NCBI GenBank assembly: GCA_019358975.1 | Contig: JAHHIL010000020.1 | Coordinates: forward strand, 1-64,000 | Direction: 5' to 3' | Source: Trichocoleus desertorum ATA4-8-CV12 | GTDB taxonomy: Bacteria; Cyanobacteriota; Cyanobacteriia; FACHB-46 | DNA: 64,000 bases | Shown: one piece after another, positions 39,160 through 48,025 of the stretch | How positions within the stretch are numbered: position 1 is the first letter of the stretch | Layout of the letters: every line of letters begins with the position of its first letter | The notes under the pieces: model-generated | What the model saw: the letters and a program-made list of their open reading frames with translations, nothing else | Databases searched by the model: none | Told to the model about the DNA's origin: nothing | Made by a program: the position numbers and the translations under genes

Positions 39160-40668
39160 GTGGAATTCCTAGGGTTTCTGTTTGGACTGGCACTGGGTTT
39201 AGCACTGCTAGGGTGGTATCGCCTCCGGCTGAACCGCAGACTGAACTTTTTGGTCCGAGAACTAGAGTCGGAGATTCTGGGATCGCCTACTTCTTTGACT
39301 TCCCGCTTAACGCTCGCGATCGCCCACCAAAAACACCTGAGTCAACAGCTCGAAAGAGAAATTGAAACCTGGAGACAGGTCGTTTTTAGCGCCCCTGTCG
39401 GCTATGTACAGGTGGATGAAGATAATCAATTAATTTGGTGTAATGCTCAAGCGCGGCAGATCCTAGGCATCCAGCAGTGGGAATCCAGCAAACCTCGCCT
39501 CTTGCTGGAATTAGTCCGCTCTTACGAACTCGATCAACTGATTGAGCAAACCCGTGATGCTCAGCAACCTTGTCATAGCGAGTGGGTATTTCACCTGAGT
39601 AGTCCCGATCCCGCCAGCATTTCCCGCCAACCAACCTGCCCCCTACGAGCCTGCGGATTACCCTTGTTAGCAGGGCAAGTCGGAGTTTTTCTAGAAAACC
39701 GTCAAGAAGCCGCAACCCTGGCACAGCAACGCGATCGCTGGACTTCAGACGTCGCCCATGAGCTAAAAACGCCTTTGACCTCCATTCGCTTAGTAGCTGA
39801 AACCCTACAAACTCGACTAGAGCCACCCCTCAGGACTTGGATCGATCGCTTACTCAACGAAGCCATTCGCCTGAGTAATTTAGTCCAAGACCTACTAGAC
39901 CTAAAACAAATTGAGCGAGGTGCGCCTTACTGCCTCAATCTCAGCAGCCTCAATCTCTCTGAGCTGATTCAGTCCGCTTGGCTCAGCTTAGAACCGCTAG
40001 CTCGCAAAAAACATTTACACCTGCTCTACCGAGGCCCTGAAGTGGTCTTGATTCAAGCCGATGGTCCTCGACTTTTCCGGGTCTTAATCAATTTGCTAGA
40101 TAACAGTATCAGATACAGCCCTCCCCAACAGGAAATCAGGGTGCAGGTGAGTGTTCAGGATGCCACTCTCAAGCCCGCAGAGCCACCTAACCAGCAGATC
40201 TGTTTGGAAGTGATTGATTCGGGGCCAGGTTTCCCTGAAAGCGCTCTACCCTACGTTTTCGACAGATTTTATCAAGTTGACCCTTCGCGATCGCGTCCTT
40301 CCGGGGCCAGTTCTGCTCCAGAAGGACAAACCGCCGTCAAACGGATCAAGGTGCCAAACTCAACTCCCCTGGGAGCCTCCAGTTCCAATAGCCAGAATAG
40401 CGATGGGGCTGCCTCTCTAGAAGCGATCGCGGCAGAAAAAAACAAGAGCCTGACAGTTTCTACCGAGCGTGGACAGATACACAACTTCACCCCCCCTGAA
40501 GCAGAAGCTCAACGGAGTGGTAGTAGTGGATTAGGGCTGGCCATTGTCCGACAGATTGTGGAGGCACATCAAGGATCGGTCAGTGCCAACAACCATCCCG
40601 AAACTGGAGGAGCGTGGTTGCAGGTTTTATTACCCTGCCAACAACCTCATCCGCTGGTAAAAGGCTGA
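39160..40668 (+). CDS. sphS: Membrane-linked histidine kinase, SphS-like, with a long insertion in the ATP-lid
   Basis: From the GTG at 39160 the product is 502 residues. An N-terminal hydrophobic segment (residues 2-20) is followed by a PAS-like region (about 70-180), a HisKA box (DVAHELKTPLTSIRL) and an HATPase domain (NLLDNSIRYSPP, IDSGPGFPESALPYVFDRFYQVD, then GLGLAIVRQI). Between the F-box and the G2 box there are about 78 Ser/Pro/Ala-rich residues (375-452) instead of the usual short lid. The N-terminal anchor and pairing with an SphR-like regulator resemble SphS. Confidence 0.82.
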   Translation: MEFLGFLFGLALGLALLGWYRLRLNRRLNFLVRELESEILGSPTSLTSRLTLAIAHQKHLSQQLEREIETWRQVVFSAPVGYVQVDEDNQLIWCNAQARQILGIQQWESSKPRLLLELVRSYELDQLIEQTRDAQQPCHSEWVFHLSSPDPASISRQPTCPLRACGLPLLAGQVGVFLENRQEAATLAQQRDRWTSDVAHELKTPLTSIRLVAETLQTRLEPPLRTWIDRLLNEAIRLSNLVQDLLDLKQIERGAPYCLNLSSLNLSELIQSAWLSLEPLARKKHLHLLYRGPEVVLIQADGPRLFRVLINLLDNSIRYSPPQQEIRVQVSVQDATLKPAEPPNQQICLEVIDSGPGFPESALPYVFDRFYQVDPSRSRPSGASSAPEGQTAVKRIKVPNSTPLGASSSNSQNSDGAASLEAIAAEKNKSLTVSTERGQIHNFTPPEAEAQRSGSSGLGLAIVRQIVEAHQGSVSANNHPETGGAWLQVLLPCQQPHPLVKG

Positions 40669-40743
40669 GCCTCGTTTCTCAGGCCGATCTTCCTGTAATA
40701 TTTGTACATATCAACGAACGCATAGTCTGCTGAGCAGTCCCCT

Positions 40744-41499
40744 ATGGAAGAACGGCTGCATAAAATTCTGGCCCAATGGGGCATTGCTTCTCGTCGTCAT
40801 GCTGAGAAGATGATTCAAGATGGGCGAGTGCGCTTAAATGGTACTGTAGCGCAACTAGGCCAGAAAGCGGATACTCAACGCGATCGCATTGAGGTGGATG
40901 GAGTCACGATCCAGCCTGCTCAGCGGCCTCAACACCTGTACCTTCTGCTCCACAAGCCTGCTGGTGTCGTCTCAACCTGTGATGACCCCTGGCAGCGCTC
41001 TACAGTGCTTGATTTACTTCCTGAAGATCTACAACAAGGGCATGGTCTGCATCCTGTTGGTCGTCTAGATTTTGACTCTACTGGGGCTTTACTGTTAACC
41101 AATGACGGTGAACTAACGTATTATCTGACTCACCCTCGTCATCAAATCCCCAAAACTTATAATGTTTGGGTGCAAGGCCGTCCTTCCGAGTCAGTTTTGC
41201 AGCAATGGCGTCAGGGAGTTGTCTTATCGAATCGCAAAACCTTACCTGCACAAGTCCGTGTAATAGAGCGGCAAATGGGGAAAACTCACTTAGAAATCGT
41301 GCTGAACGAAGGTAGAAATCGACAAATTCGCCGAGTGGCCGAACAACTCGGGCATCCAGTCCTACAACTACATCGGATAGCAATTGGACCGATTCAACTC
41401 CAACAACTCCTTCCCGGTCACTACCGAGCCCTCAGCGAGTTTGAAATCAATTTTTTACAGACGGAAACTATTAGTCCTAAACGATCTACTGGTTCCTAG
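40744..41499 (+). CDS. RsuA/RluB-family rRNA pseudouridine synthase
   Basis: This 251-residue enzyme has an N-terminal S4 RNA-binding domain ([20 protein letters not shown]) and a catalytic domain with [19 protein letters not shown], whose aspartate in RLD is the catalytic residue. It isomerises a uridine in rRNA; the exact site depends on subgroup (RluB, RluE, RluF or RsuA) and cannot be settled here. It lies 75 bases after the histidine kinase gene and just before rodZ on the same strand. Confidence 0.92.
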   Translation: MEERLHKILAQWGIASRRHAEKMIQDGRVRLNGTVAQLGQKADTQRDRIEVDGVTIQPAQRPQHLYLLLHKPAGVVSTCDDPWQRSTVLDLLPEDLQQGHGLHPVGRLDFDSTGALLLTNDGELTYYLTHPRHQIPKTYNVWVQGRPSESVLQQWRQGVVLSNRKTLPAQVRVIERQMGKTHLEIVLNEGRNRQIRRVAEQLGHPVLQLHRIAIGPIQLQQLLPGHYRALSEFEINFLQTETISPKRSTGS

Positions 41500-41566
41500 A
41501 ACCAATGGATAAACAAAACATTAAACAAAACTATAACTGTGCAGCAGACGTCAAGGAGCGTAGCGT

Positions 41567-42538
41567 ATGAAGAAGTCAGCCCTACAACAAGAGCAAGAAC
41601 GAATCGAAATACTGCAAGAGATGGGGTCTCACTTACGCCAGCTTCGCCAAAAACAGTCGATGTCGTTAGAGGAAGTTGCTGCCAAAACCAAGATCCAAAT
41701 GCGTCTCCTCAACGCCATTGAATCAGGTCAACTAGAGGAATTACCGGAACCTGTTTATATTCAGGGCTTTATTAAACAGTTTGCCGATGCTTTGGGGATC
41801 AATGGGGCAGCGTTTGCGAGTTCATTCCCCACTACACCAATTTTGCGGCCTGTCCAGCAGCCTTGGCGTCATCTACCCGCAGCTCAATTACGTCCCGTCC
41901 ATCTATACGTTGTTTACGTCTGTTTAATTGTATTTGCAGTCAATAGCTTGTCTTACCTGATGAACCGTTCTACTAGGCCGACGCTGGCCAATGTAGAGGC
42001 TTATCAACCATCGGGTAATCAACCACCAGGACAAGCAGTTAGCCCAGTGGCATCTAATCAGGTTTTTGGCCCCTTTAACCCTGCGAAAACAACCGCCACT
42101 CCTTCAGGTAAGCAAAGATCTACAACTCTAGGGCTAGCGGGTCTACTCTCTGCTCCCCCAGATGCTGACAATGTCAACAATGCTAACAAGCCCGTCAGAG
42201 TCAGCGTGATCTTAAAAGCGCAATCTTGGATTCGGGTCGTGACTGACGGCAAAACTGAATTCGAAGGCGTCTTGCCGGAAGGCACCCAGCGAGTTTGGAT
42301 GGCAGATGAACAGCTAACACTGCGGGCGGGTAATGCTGGGGGTGTCTTGGTCGGGCTAAATGAGCAACAAGCCAAGCAGCTAGGTGATCCTGGCTCGGTC
42401 GAAGAAGTCACGTTTGAAGCCAATGCGAATGCTGCTCAACTTCCCTCAAATATCGTGGATGATGCCATAGAGGGCTCTCGAAACACTGCGAATGTTGCCG
42501 TATTTTCAGCTCCATCTGACCAGGTAGCGATTCGCTAG
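41567..42538 (+). CDS. rodZ: RodZ-like protein (cytoplasmic HTH, one membrane helix, DUF4115)
   Basis: The 323-residue protein has an N-terminal helix-turn-helix of the RodZ type (LRQLRQKQSMSLEEVAAKTKI, then YIQGFIKQFADALG), one membrane segment (about 110-128), a Pro/Thr-rich linker and a C-terminal beta domain (DUF4115; SWIRVVTDGKTEFEGVLPEGTQ). RodZ links MreB to the elongasome. AAGGAG lies eight bases before the ATG. It may share a transcript with the pseudouridine synthase gene. Confidence 0.88.
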   Translation: MKKSALQQEQERIEILQEMGSHLRQLRQKQSMSLEEVAAKTKIQMRLLNAIESGQLEELPEPVYIQGFIKQFADALGINGAAFASSFPTTPILRPVQQPWRHLPAAQLRPVHLYVVYVCLIVFAVNSLSYLMNRSTRPTLANVEAYQPSGNQPPGQAVSPVASNQVFGPFNPAKTTATPSGKQRSTTLGLAGLLSAPPDADNVNNANKPVRVSVILKAQSWIRVVTDGKTEFEGVLPEGTQRVWMADEQLTLRAGNAGGVLVGLNEQQAKQLGDPGSVEEVTFEANANAAQLPSNIVDDAIEGSRNTANVAVFSAPSDQVAIR

Positions 42539-42554
42539 CTCTTAATTAGCGGAT

Positions 42555-42599
42555 CACAACGAGTTGGATACAGTTAACTAACGGGGCCAACTCATTGTG
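42555..42599. terminator. Long inverted repeat between convergent rodZ and malQ
   Basis: CACAACGAGTTGG (42555-42567) pairs with CCAACTCATTGTG (42587-42599), 12 of 13 positions. The 19-base loop separates the ends of two convergent genes, so it probably acts as a two-way terminator, although neither side has a clean T run. Confidence 0.55.
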
Positions 42600-42621
42600 G
42601 GTTCAACCTGAATTTTGGCTT

Positions 42622-44136
42622 TTAACTCTGAGTTTGAGGGGCACGACCAAACAACTCGGTCATGCTTTTGAGGCGATCGCGGACTTCTGGAGTCAAAGCA
42701 TCTGCCTCGTATCGCCATGTCCAGTTGCCTGCATTGTCGCTGGGATCATTCATGCGGCCCTCATTCCCCAAGCCCAAAACGTCTTGCAGTTGAATGATGG
42801 CTTGATTAGAGACAGAGGCTAGAGCAAGGCGAGTAAAGTCCCAATTGATCCCCTCTGGGCTCAAACAACCAACGTAGTTAATAACCATGTCGCGATCGCT
42901 GGGTGAGAGGCGATTAAACCAGCCCACAATGGTTTCGTTGTCGTGGGTGCCAGGATAAACCACGCTATTAGGCAAATATCTGAAGGGCAAAAAGTTTTTG
43001 TCCCCCATGTCACCAAAAGCGAATTGCAGAATTTTCATGCTGGGGAAACCAAAGCGATCGCGCAAGGCATCCACTTCTGGCGTGATCACACCTAAGTCTT
43101 CTGCCAGGACAGGCAGTTGGCCGAACTGCTGCTGGAGGGTCTCAAACAGAGCTTCCCCTGGCGCTTCAATCCACTCCCCATTCATCGCGGTGGTTTCACC
43201 TTGCTGCACTGCCCAATAAGCTTGGAAGCCTCGGAAGTGGTCAACCCGAACCATATCCACGTAGTCGAACAGAGCTTGGAACCGCTGCACCCACCACTTG
43301 AACCCAGTTTGCTGCAACCGCTCCCAGTTATATACGGGGTTGCCCCAAAGTTGTCCCGTTTCACTGAAGTAATCGGGTGGGACTCCCGCCATCAACGCAG
43401 GCTCTCCGGTTTCAGGGTCGAGGCAAAAGTTTTCTGGGTTACCCCAGACATCGGCGCTATCCTGAGACACGTAAATAGAAATATCACCAATTACTTTGAT
43501 CCCGCGTAAGTTAGCGTATTTCCTCAGCGCTGACCATTGCTGGAAAAACTCAAATTGCAGGAATTTGTGCAGCCAAATTTCGGCTTGGAGTTTGTCTTGC
43601 CACTGGGCGATCGCGTCTGGTTGACGTTTGGAGATCGCGGGTTCCCAAGTGGGCCAACTGGTATCTTGAAAGGCCTCTTTCAATGCCATGAACAAGGCGT
43701 AATCGTCTAGCCAGTAAGCTGTGCCTTTGCAAAACCCTTCAAATTCTTTTTGCTGTACGGCTGAAGCGTTCGTCTGAAAATTCTGCCAAGCTTTTTGCAA
43801 CAGAGGCATTTTGATCTGCCGCACTTTGCCAAAGTCTACGGATGGGGGCATCTCTGGCAGTTCGGTTAAGTCTGTTTTTGCGAGGAGTCCTTTATCCCGC
43901 AGAACTTCCAGGCTAATCAGCAGATGGTTACCTGCCATTGAAGAGTAGGACGACAGGTAAGGAGAATTCCAAGGCTCGCCCGTCGGCCCTAGGGGTAGAA
44001 TTTGCCAAAGTTGTTGGGCGCTGTCGGCTAAGAAGTCGATGAAGCGGTAGGCTTCTAGGCCTAAGTCACCAATCCCAAATCGGCTGGGAAATGAGGTGGG
44101 GTGCAGTAAGATGCCGCTAGCTCTGGGAAAGGGCAT
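42622..44136 (-). CDS. malQ: 4-alpha-glucanotransferase (first of two)
   Basis: MalQ (amylomaltase, GH77) transfers glucan chains between maltodextrins in glycogen turnover. The ATG at 44136 (MPFPRASGILLHPTS) is preferred over a TTG two codons upstream and gives 504 residues. The GH77 features are present: VRVDHFRGF with the nucleophile Asp, LAEDLGVI with the general acid Glu, and GTHDNETIVGW with the third acidic residue. A second, similar malQ lies at 48026-49528 on the same strand. The pair is separated by about 4 kb of other genes. Confidence 0.93.
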   Translation of the reverse strand: MPFPRASGILLHPTSFPSRFGIGDLGLEAYRFIDFLADSAQQLWQILPLGPTGEPWNSPYLSSYSSMAGNHLLISLEVLRDKGLLAKTDLTELPEMPPSVDFGKVRQIKMPLLQKAWQNFQTNASAVQQKEFEGFCKGTAYWLDDYALFMALKEAFQDTSWPTWEPAISKRQPDAIAQWQDKLQAEIWLHKFLQFEFFQQWSALRKYANLRGIKVIGDISIYVSQDSADVWGNPENFCLDPETGEPALMAGVPPDYFSETGQLWGNPVYNWERLQQTGFKWWVQRFQALFDYVDMVRVDHFRGFQAYWAVQQGETTAMNGEWIEAPGEALFETLQQQFGQLPVLAEDLGVITPEVDALRDRFGFPSMKILQFAFGDMGDKNFLPFRYLPNSVVYPGTHDNETIVGWFNRLSPSDRDMVINYVGCLSPEGINWDFTRLALASVSNQAIIQLQDVLGLGNEGRMNDPSDNAGNWTWRYEADALTPEVRDRLKSMTELFGRAPQTQS

Positions 44137-44745
44137 AGACAATCTGAAAAATAAACAGCAAACGTCCTGAATTTAGCACCCAGTCATTTCGGCTGCATCA
44201 ATCCTGGGTTTTGCTCTTTGGGCAATTATGTCTATCTAAGGTTGGATAGCTAGAGGGATTTTTAATTAAAGCCACATAGAAGCGATCACCCTCTCACGGC
44301 AGGAGAAAAGCGATTAACTGAGGATCACCTTTCCTCGCTAAGTTCTAAGAGATCCTGATGTCATCGTGTATGCAGGGTTATTTTATTGTAGAAAGAGCAT
44401 AACTCGTTCAGTTTGGTTGGCAAGTTGGCGGTTTGCCTGAGCACTTGAGGTAAAGCCCAACTAATGGGCCACAGTGATGAAGAAATTGCGCACTATCGAC
44501 CAACTCGCTGGCGTGTTCTGTCCTCATTGCCGCGTCTCATCCTCACAGCGAAACTCAGGCACTGTTTGCAGTAATTCGACTAAAGACATGACTCTTCCTC
44601 AACCCTATCTTTAGTTTGCTTTTTCTATATCCATATGAAGCAGTCCTGCCGCTGTCGAGAGGAGAATCACTGGGCGATCCTGAAGAGGTGGTAGCGATCG
44701 CAATATGAAGTTAGCTATCTTGGAAGCTTAAATAGGGATTACGTA
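44137..44745. other. 609-base intergenic region, possible transposase remnant
   Basis: No intact gene is seen. On the minus strand near 44589-44527 a short frame begins MSLVELLQTVPEFRCEDETRQ and stops; its first dozen residues resemble the start of ISAs1-type transposases, and readable fragments continue in other frames toward 44400. This is a weak resemblance. A HIP1 site lies near 44694, about 50 bases before the next gene. Confidence 0.35.
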
Positions 44746-44988
44746 ATGAGCAATGTCAAGCTAGGTCGATATGAACACTTTAAAGGCAAGACTTACGAGG
44801 TAATGGGAGTTGGCAAGCACTCGGAAACTGAAGAAGAACTTGTGATTTATCGACGGGTTGGTGATGATCAATTGTGGCTAAGGCCCGTAAGCATGTTTCA
44901 GGAGCATGTTCAGCATGAAGGACGCTCAGTTCCCCGCTTCGAATATGTAGAGAACCGCATGCAAGGTCGATTTGAACGTGAGAACTGA
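44746..44988 (+). CDS. DUF1653 family protein
   Basis: The 80-residue protein matches DUF1653: GRYEHFKGKTYEVMGVGKHSETEEELVIYR, then LWLRPVSMFQEHV. The family is widespread and uncharacterised and appears to be a compact beta-barrel domain. A strong terminator follows. It is isolated between a long intergenic region and the AT-rich island. Confidence 0.92.
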   Translation: MSNVKLGRYEHFKGKTYEVMGVGKHSETEEELVIYRRVGDDQLWLRPVSMFQEHVQHEGRSVPRFEYVENRMQGRFEREN

Positions 44989-45046
44989 AATCCGTTCAAA
45001 TGCTGAGCTAACTACTACTAATTAAAGCTAAAAATTTCGCAAAAAT

Positions 45047-45083
45047 AACAAAACCTCAGCGATTAACTTGCTGAGGTTTTGTT
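45047..45083. terminator. Strong rho-independent terminator after the DUF1653 gene (bidirectional)
   Basis: AACAAAACCTCAGC (45047-45060) pairs perfectly with the mirror half at 45070-45083 around a nine-base loop. The stem carries A and T runs on its outer sides, so it can act for the DUF1653 gene on the plus strand and for the small gene at 45104 on the minus strand. Confidence 0.9.
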
Positions 45084-45103
45084 TTAGTCTCTTTTGCTTA
45101 CGC

Positions 45104-45331
45104 TCAGTCTTTTTGCTTCTGATTTTTGATGAGTGCTTGAGGCAGTCGCAGATGACCTCGTCTTGCTTTTCTCCTCAACAGAAGGGCTGGGCTAGCAAGA
45201 ACAGTCCATAGATCCTGCTTCTTACTTTGCTCACGAACCTCCTTGTATATAAATGTCTCAGCACTTCCATCAGTCTTTCTACCAATTAAAATAAAGCTTC
45301 TTAGAGGAATGTCAGGTAGCTTATCAGACAT
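45104..45331 (-). CDS. Small protein of unknown function, overlapping the GAF-like gene
   Basis: This 75-residue protein starts at ATG 45331, inside the last codons of the upstream GAF-like gene (eight-base overlap, ATGTCTGA), which indicates translational coupling. The N-terminal half (LRSFILIGRKTDGSAETFIYKEV) looks like a small beta structure; a short hydrophobic patch (WTVLASPALLL) follows and the C-terminus is basic (RRKARRGHLRLPQ). I recognise no family. It is followed by the terminator at 45047-45083, so the two genes form a unit. Confidence 0.65.
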   Translation of the reverse strand: MSDKLPDIPLRSFILIGRKTDGSAETFIYKEVREQSKKQDLWTVLASPALLLRRKARRGHLRLPQALIKNQKQKD

Positions 45332-46139
45332 TGTTTTTCATTCTCCACAAGAGCCTTATAATTTTTCTTCTATCAATAATCCAACTCAAAACCAATTGAT
45401 GGACATTATTGGTTTTCATTTTTTCTAAATCTAGAATTTCATCTGTATCAACTGCGAGTAGCCCTAAAATAGAGTTTTCTTGAAATGCTGCGACTACCAT
45501 AATTGCCTTAATCCCTGTATCTATTAAGTTTTGGTTAACGGAAGATAAAGTTACGTAGGTACTAGGGAATTTAGACCTATTGGATGTATCAACAAACTCA
45601 ACGTGGTACTCACTGGCTTTAAGAAAAGTATACCCTATACCTCCTTCTTTCAAAATAAAGCTTGCTTCTAATTCTCTCTTATCAATATTTTTGGTCTTGC
45701 ATACCATTTGGAGTCTCCATCTAAGTACACCAGTTCTAACGGGTAAAAAGATAGACAATCGAACTTTGCCAGTTAGATTAAACTTTTTTGTGATCCTCGT
45801 GCCTAATTCATTCAGTTCATTTTCTATTGCTGGCACAATAATATCTTTAGTTGTTTCTGATAACTCTTCGGCTTCTTTTCTTTTGTTTAGGAAATCGAGA
45901 ATATAAGAAATTAAACTTGGAAATACAATAATAAAAACTGATATTTTCCAAGATGCATCTGGACTTAATCTAGAAAACCAATTTTTTGAAACTAGAGGAT
46001 TTGAATCTACAAAAAACGACTGCGTATCCGAAAAATTGGCAACAACTATTGCTATTAATGAAAGAATAAAGGTTAGAATCTGTAGAGGTTTTAGCTTTCG
46101 ATAGCGATAATTAATTTCATAACTTATTATTTTCCACAG
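45324..46139 (-). CDS. Membrane-anchored GAF-like domain protein with unusual start or 5' frameshift
   Basis: The frame is open from a stop at 46176-46178 down to TGA at 45324-45326. It encodes a basic N-terminus (YRYRKLKPLQ), two hydrophobic segments (LTFILSLIAIVVA; ISVFIIVFPSLISYIL) separated by a Ser-rich loop, a charged linker, and a domain of about 150 residues like a GAF fold (GIGYTFLKASE; IKAIMVVAAFQENSILGLLAVDTDE). The first standard start codon in this frame is a GTG at 45836, beyond both membrane segments. The coordinates given use a CTG at 46139. An ATG at 46143 with GAAGGG just upstream is one base out of frame (MPVENNKL then stop), so a +1 frameshift or sequencing slip there would restore a normal gene. 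The ligand and role are unknown. Confidence 0.6.
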   Translation of the reverse strand: MWKIISYEINYRYRKLKPLQILTFILSLIAIVVANFSDTQSFFVDSNPLVSKNWFSRLSPDASWKISVFIIVFPSLISYILDFLNKRKEAEELSETTKDIIVPAIENELNELGTRITKKFNLTGKVRLSIFLPVRTGVLRWRLQMVCKTKNIDKRELEASFILKEGGIGYTFLKASEYHVEFVDTSNRSKFPSTYVTLSSVNQNLIDTGIKAIMVVAAFQENSILGLLAVDTDEILDLEKMKTNNVHQLVLSWIIDRRKIIRLLWRMKNNV

Positions 46140-46244
46140 GCATATCCCTTCAATTCTTAAAGTTGAAAAAAAATGTCATAAATCCTAGTAAATACCAAAA
46201 TGTGGCTTTGCCTTAAGCCCAAGAATTCAGCGCTTTAATACTGT

Positions 46245-46463
46245 TCAAGGCATATCAACCTGACGCACCTCAAACTGCCCCCGCCCCAACTGCTCCAACA
46301 GTTCGGAGACTGACAATCCCAACCTGGCTGCTATTGCCTGTAATCCAGACCATCCAACACGTGTGACTCTCACTTTACGTCCTTGCTTGGCTTCGCCATG
46401 AATTGGTGGCCTACCCATGTGAGTCAAATTCGCCAAGCTTTTTGGATGAATTTTACGTTTCAT
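46245..46463 (-). CDS. Small conserved cyanobacterial protein, possibly DNA-binding
   Basis: This 72-residue basic protein (MKRKIHPKSLANLTHMGRPP, then VGWSGLQAIAARLGLSVSELLEQLGRGQ) resembles a common family of small cyanobacterial proteins. The second half looks like a short helix-turn-helix or ribbon-helix unit (LGLSVSELLEQLG). It could be a repressor or an antitoxin without a visible toxin partner. Function is not established. Confidence 0.65.
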   Translation of the reverse strand: MKRKIHPKSLANLTHMGRPPIHGEAKQGRKVRVTRVGWSGLQAIAARLGLSVSELLEQLGRGQFEVRQVDMP

Positions 46464-46568
46464 TATTCATCACTTCTACGTTAGGTTTTATTCTAGATAC
46501 CTTAAATAGAAATAAAGCTATAGTATTGCTTTATTTACTCTTTTAGTTACAGACAACTCTACAATCAT

Positions 46569-46584
46569 AAGGGCGATCGCCCTT
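46569..46584. repeat. Sixteen-base palindrome containing a HIP1 site
   Basis: AAGGGCGATCGCCCTT is a perfect palindrome built around GCGATCGC, about 40 bases past the end of the substrate-binding protein gene. It may act as a weak terminator hairpin; there is no T run. Confidence 0.45.
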
Positions 46585-46625
46585 GCCTAAAACGTTCAAG
46601 ACAAAAGCGATCGCCTCTACTAAAC

Positions 46626-47942
46626 CTACTCAGCAGGATTCACCTTGCCAATCGTCGTTAACGTGCCGTCATCCTTGACTGTCCAGACATCATAGCTGCT
46701 GACCACATCGCCATTCTCATCAATGTCTACATTGCCGCTAGCACCTTGGTAGTCGATTTGCTCACCCTTTTGCAGACGGGCCAAACCGTCGCAGACATCT
46801 GTTACAGGCGTTCCAGACGGGCCAGCCACTTCCCGGAGTTGGCTCTTGATTCCTTCGCCCGTGTTGTTGTCTGCCGCTTCTGCTGCCAAGACTAAAAGCG
46901 CTGCTGCATCCCAAGCATGGGGGACAAAAGCACTTATGGGTTTAGCTTGTTTTTGTTGCCAGAGCTTCGTGAAAGCGGCCAAAGCTTGACCATCTGCGCT
47001 CGGAATCGTGCCGATCGCCCCTGCCAGGATATATTTACCATCCTGGGTTTTACCGACCTGTTCGGCAAAGTCCTCGGAATAGCCACCATCGGTTAGCATA
47101 ATCTGCACCCCTTGGCTCAGCCCTTGTTGGTAAGCGGCTTTGAGGAACAAGCTGCCTGTCTCACCGTAGATAAATGCCGCAACAGCATCCGGTTTATTAC
47201 CAAAGGCGATCGCGGCTTCTGATTCAAAAGTTGTTGCTTTGGGGTCATAGCGAGCAGGTTTGTCTTCACCAGCCACCGTGCCACCCTGCTGCTTAAAAGC
47301 TTGCGTAAACTCTCGCTCCAACCCCACGCCGTAATCATCGTTGATCACAATCGTCGAAACTCGCTGGTATTTCCGTTGCTGGGCCAATTTAGCTAGAGCC
47401 TGAGCCTGATAGGTATCGGGTGGAGCAGTCCGCGCCCAAAAGCCCTGAAAATCGCCTTTTTTAGCTCGTTCCGTAAACGTTGGGCTAGTGCTAGCGGGAG
47501 AAATTAGCATGACTCGGTTGCGGACTGCCACATCCACCGCTGCACTCGAAACGCTACTAGGGAAAGAACCCACCACCCCCGCAACTCGATCCACTTCCAC
47601 CAGCTTGGCCATTGCTTCCGCACCAGCCGCAGGTTCAGTCTGGTCATCTTCCGACACCAAACTCACAGGAGCCTGATTCACTCCACCGCATTGATTCACG
47701 GTTTGCACTAATAACGAAACAGAATCCAGAAGTGGTGGCCCCACCGCAGACAGATCACCTGTGGCAGGTAGTAAGGCTCCCAGCTTCAGCCCTTTGGCAT
47801 TGGCAGTATCAGTAGCAGCAGGAGATTGATTAGCACCGTCAGGATTGTTAGAGCTTTGGCAAGATGCGATCGCCAAACCAACCACACAAGCAACCGCTAC
47901 CGAACCACACCTCAACTGCTTCAGCAAAGCAAATCTGTTCAT
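46626..47942 (-). CDS. ABC transporter substrate-binding lipoprotein (branched-chain amino acid type)
   Basis: The ATG at 47942 (MNRFALLKQLRCGSVAVACV) starts a typical lipoprotein signal with lipobox IASC; the frame extends 57 codons further into the malQ coding region but those codons are not signal-like. The 438-residue product is of the type I periplasmic-binding (LivJ) fold: LGALLPATGDLSAVGPPLLDSVSLLVQTVN, then VVGSFPSSVSSAAVDVA, SPASTSPTF and NDDYGVGL. It likely binds an amino acid or amide. No permease or ATPase gene is adjacent, so it is an orphan binding protein here. It lies 83 bases after the second malQ on the same strand. Confidence 0.87.
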   Translation of the reverse strand: MNRFALLKQLRCGSVAVACVVGLAIASCQSSNNPDGANQSPAATDTANAKGLKLGALLPATGDLSAVGPPLLDSVSLLVQTVNQCGGVNQAPVSLVSEDDQTEPAAGAEAMAKLVEVDRVAGVVGSFPSSVSSAAVDVAVRNRVMLISPASTSPTFTERAKKGDFQGFWARTAPPDTYQAQALAKLAQQRKYQRVSTIVINDDYGVGLEREFTQAFKQQGGTVAGEDKPARYDPKATTFESEAAIAFGNKPDAVAAFIYGETGSLFLKAAYQQGLSQGVQIMLTDGGYSEDFAEQVGKTQDGKYILAGAIGTIPSADGQALAAFTKLWQQKQAKPISAFVPHAWDAAALLVLAAEAADNNTGEGIKSQLREVAGPSGTPVTDVCDGLARLQKGEQIDYQGASGNVDIDENGDVVSSYDVWTVKDDGTLTTIGKVNPAE

Positions 47943-48025
47943 AACGGGGCCATACCGGATAGGTGAAGAAGCTGACACGATGGAAGCTTTGGTATTTATG
48001 CCAGAGGCGATCGCTCCTAATGGCC

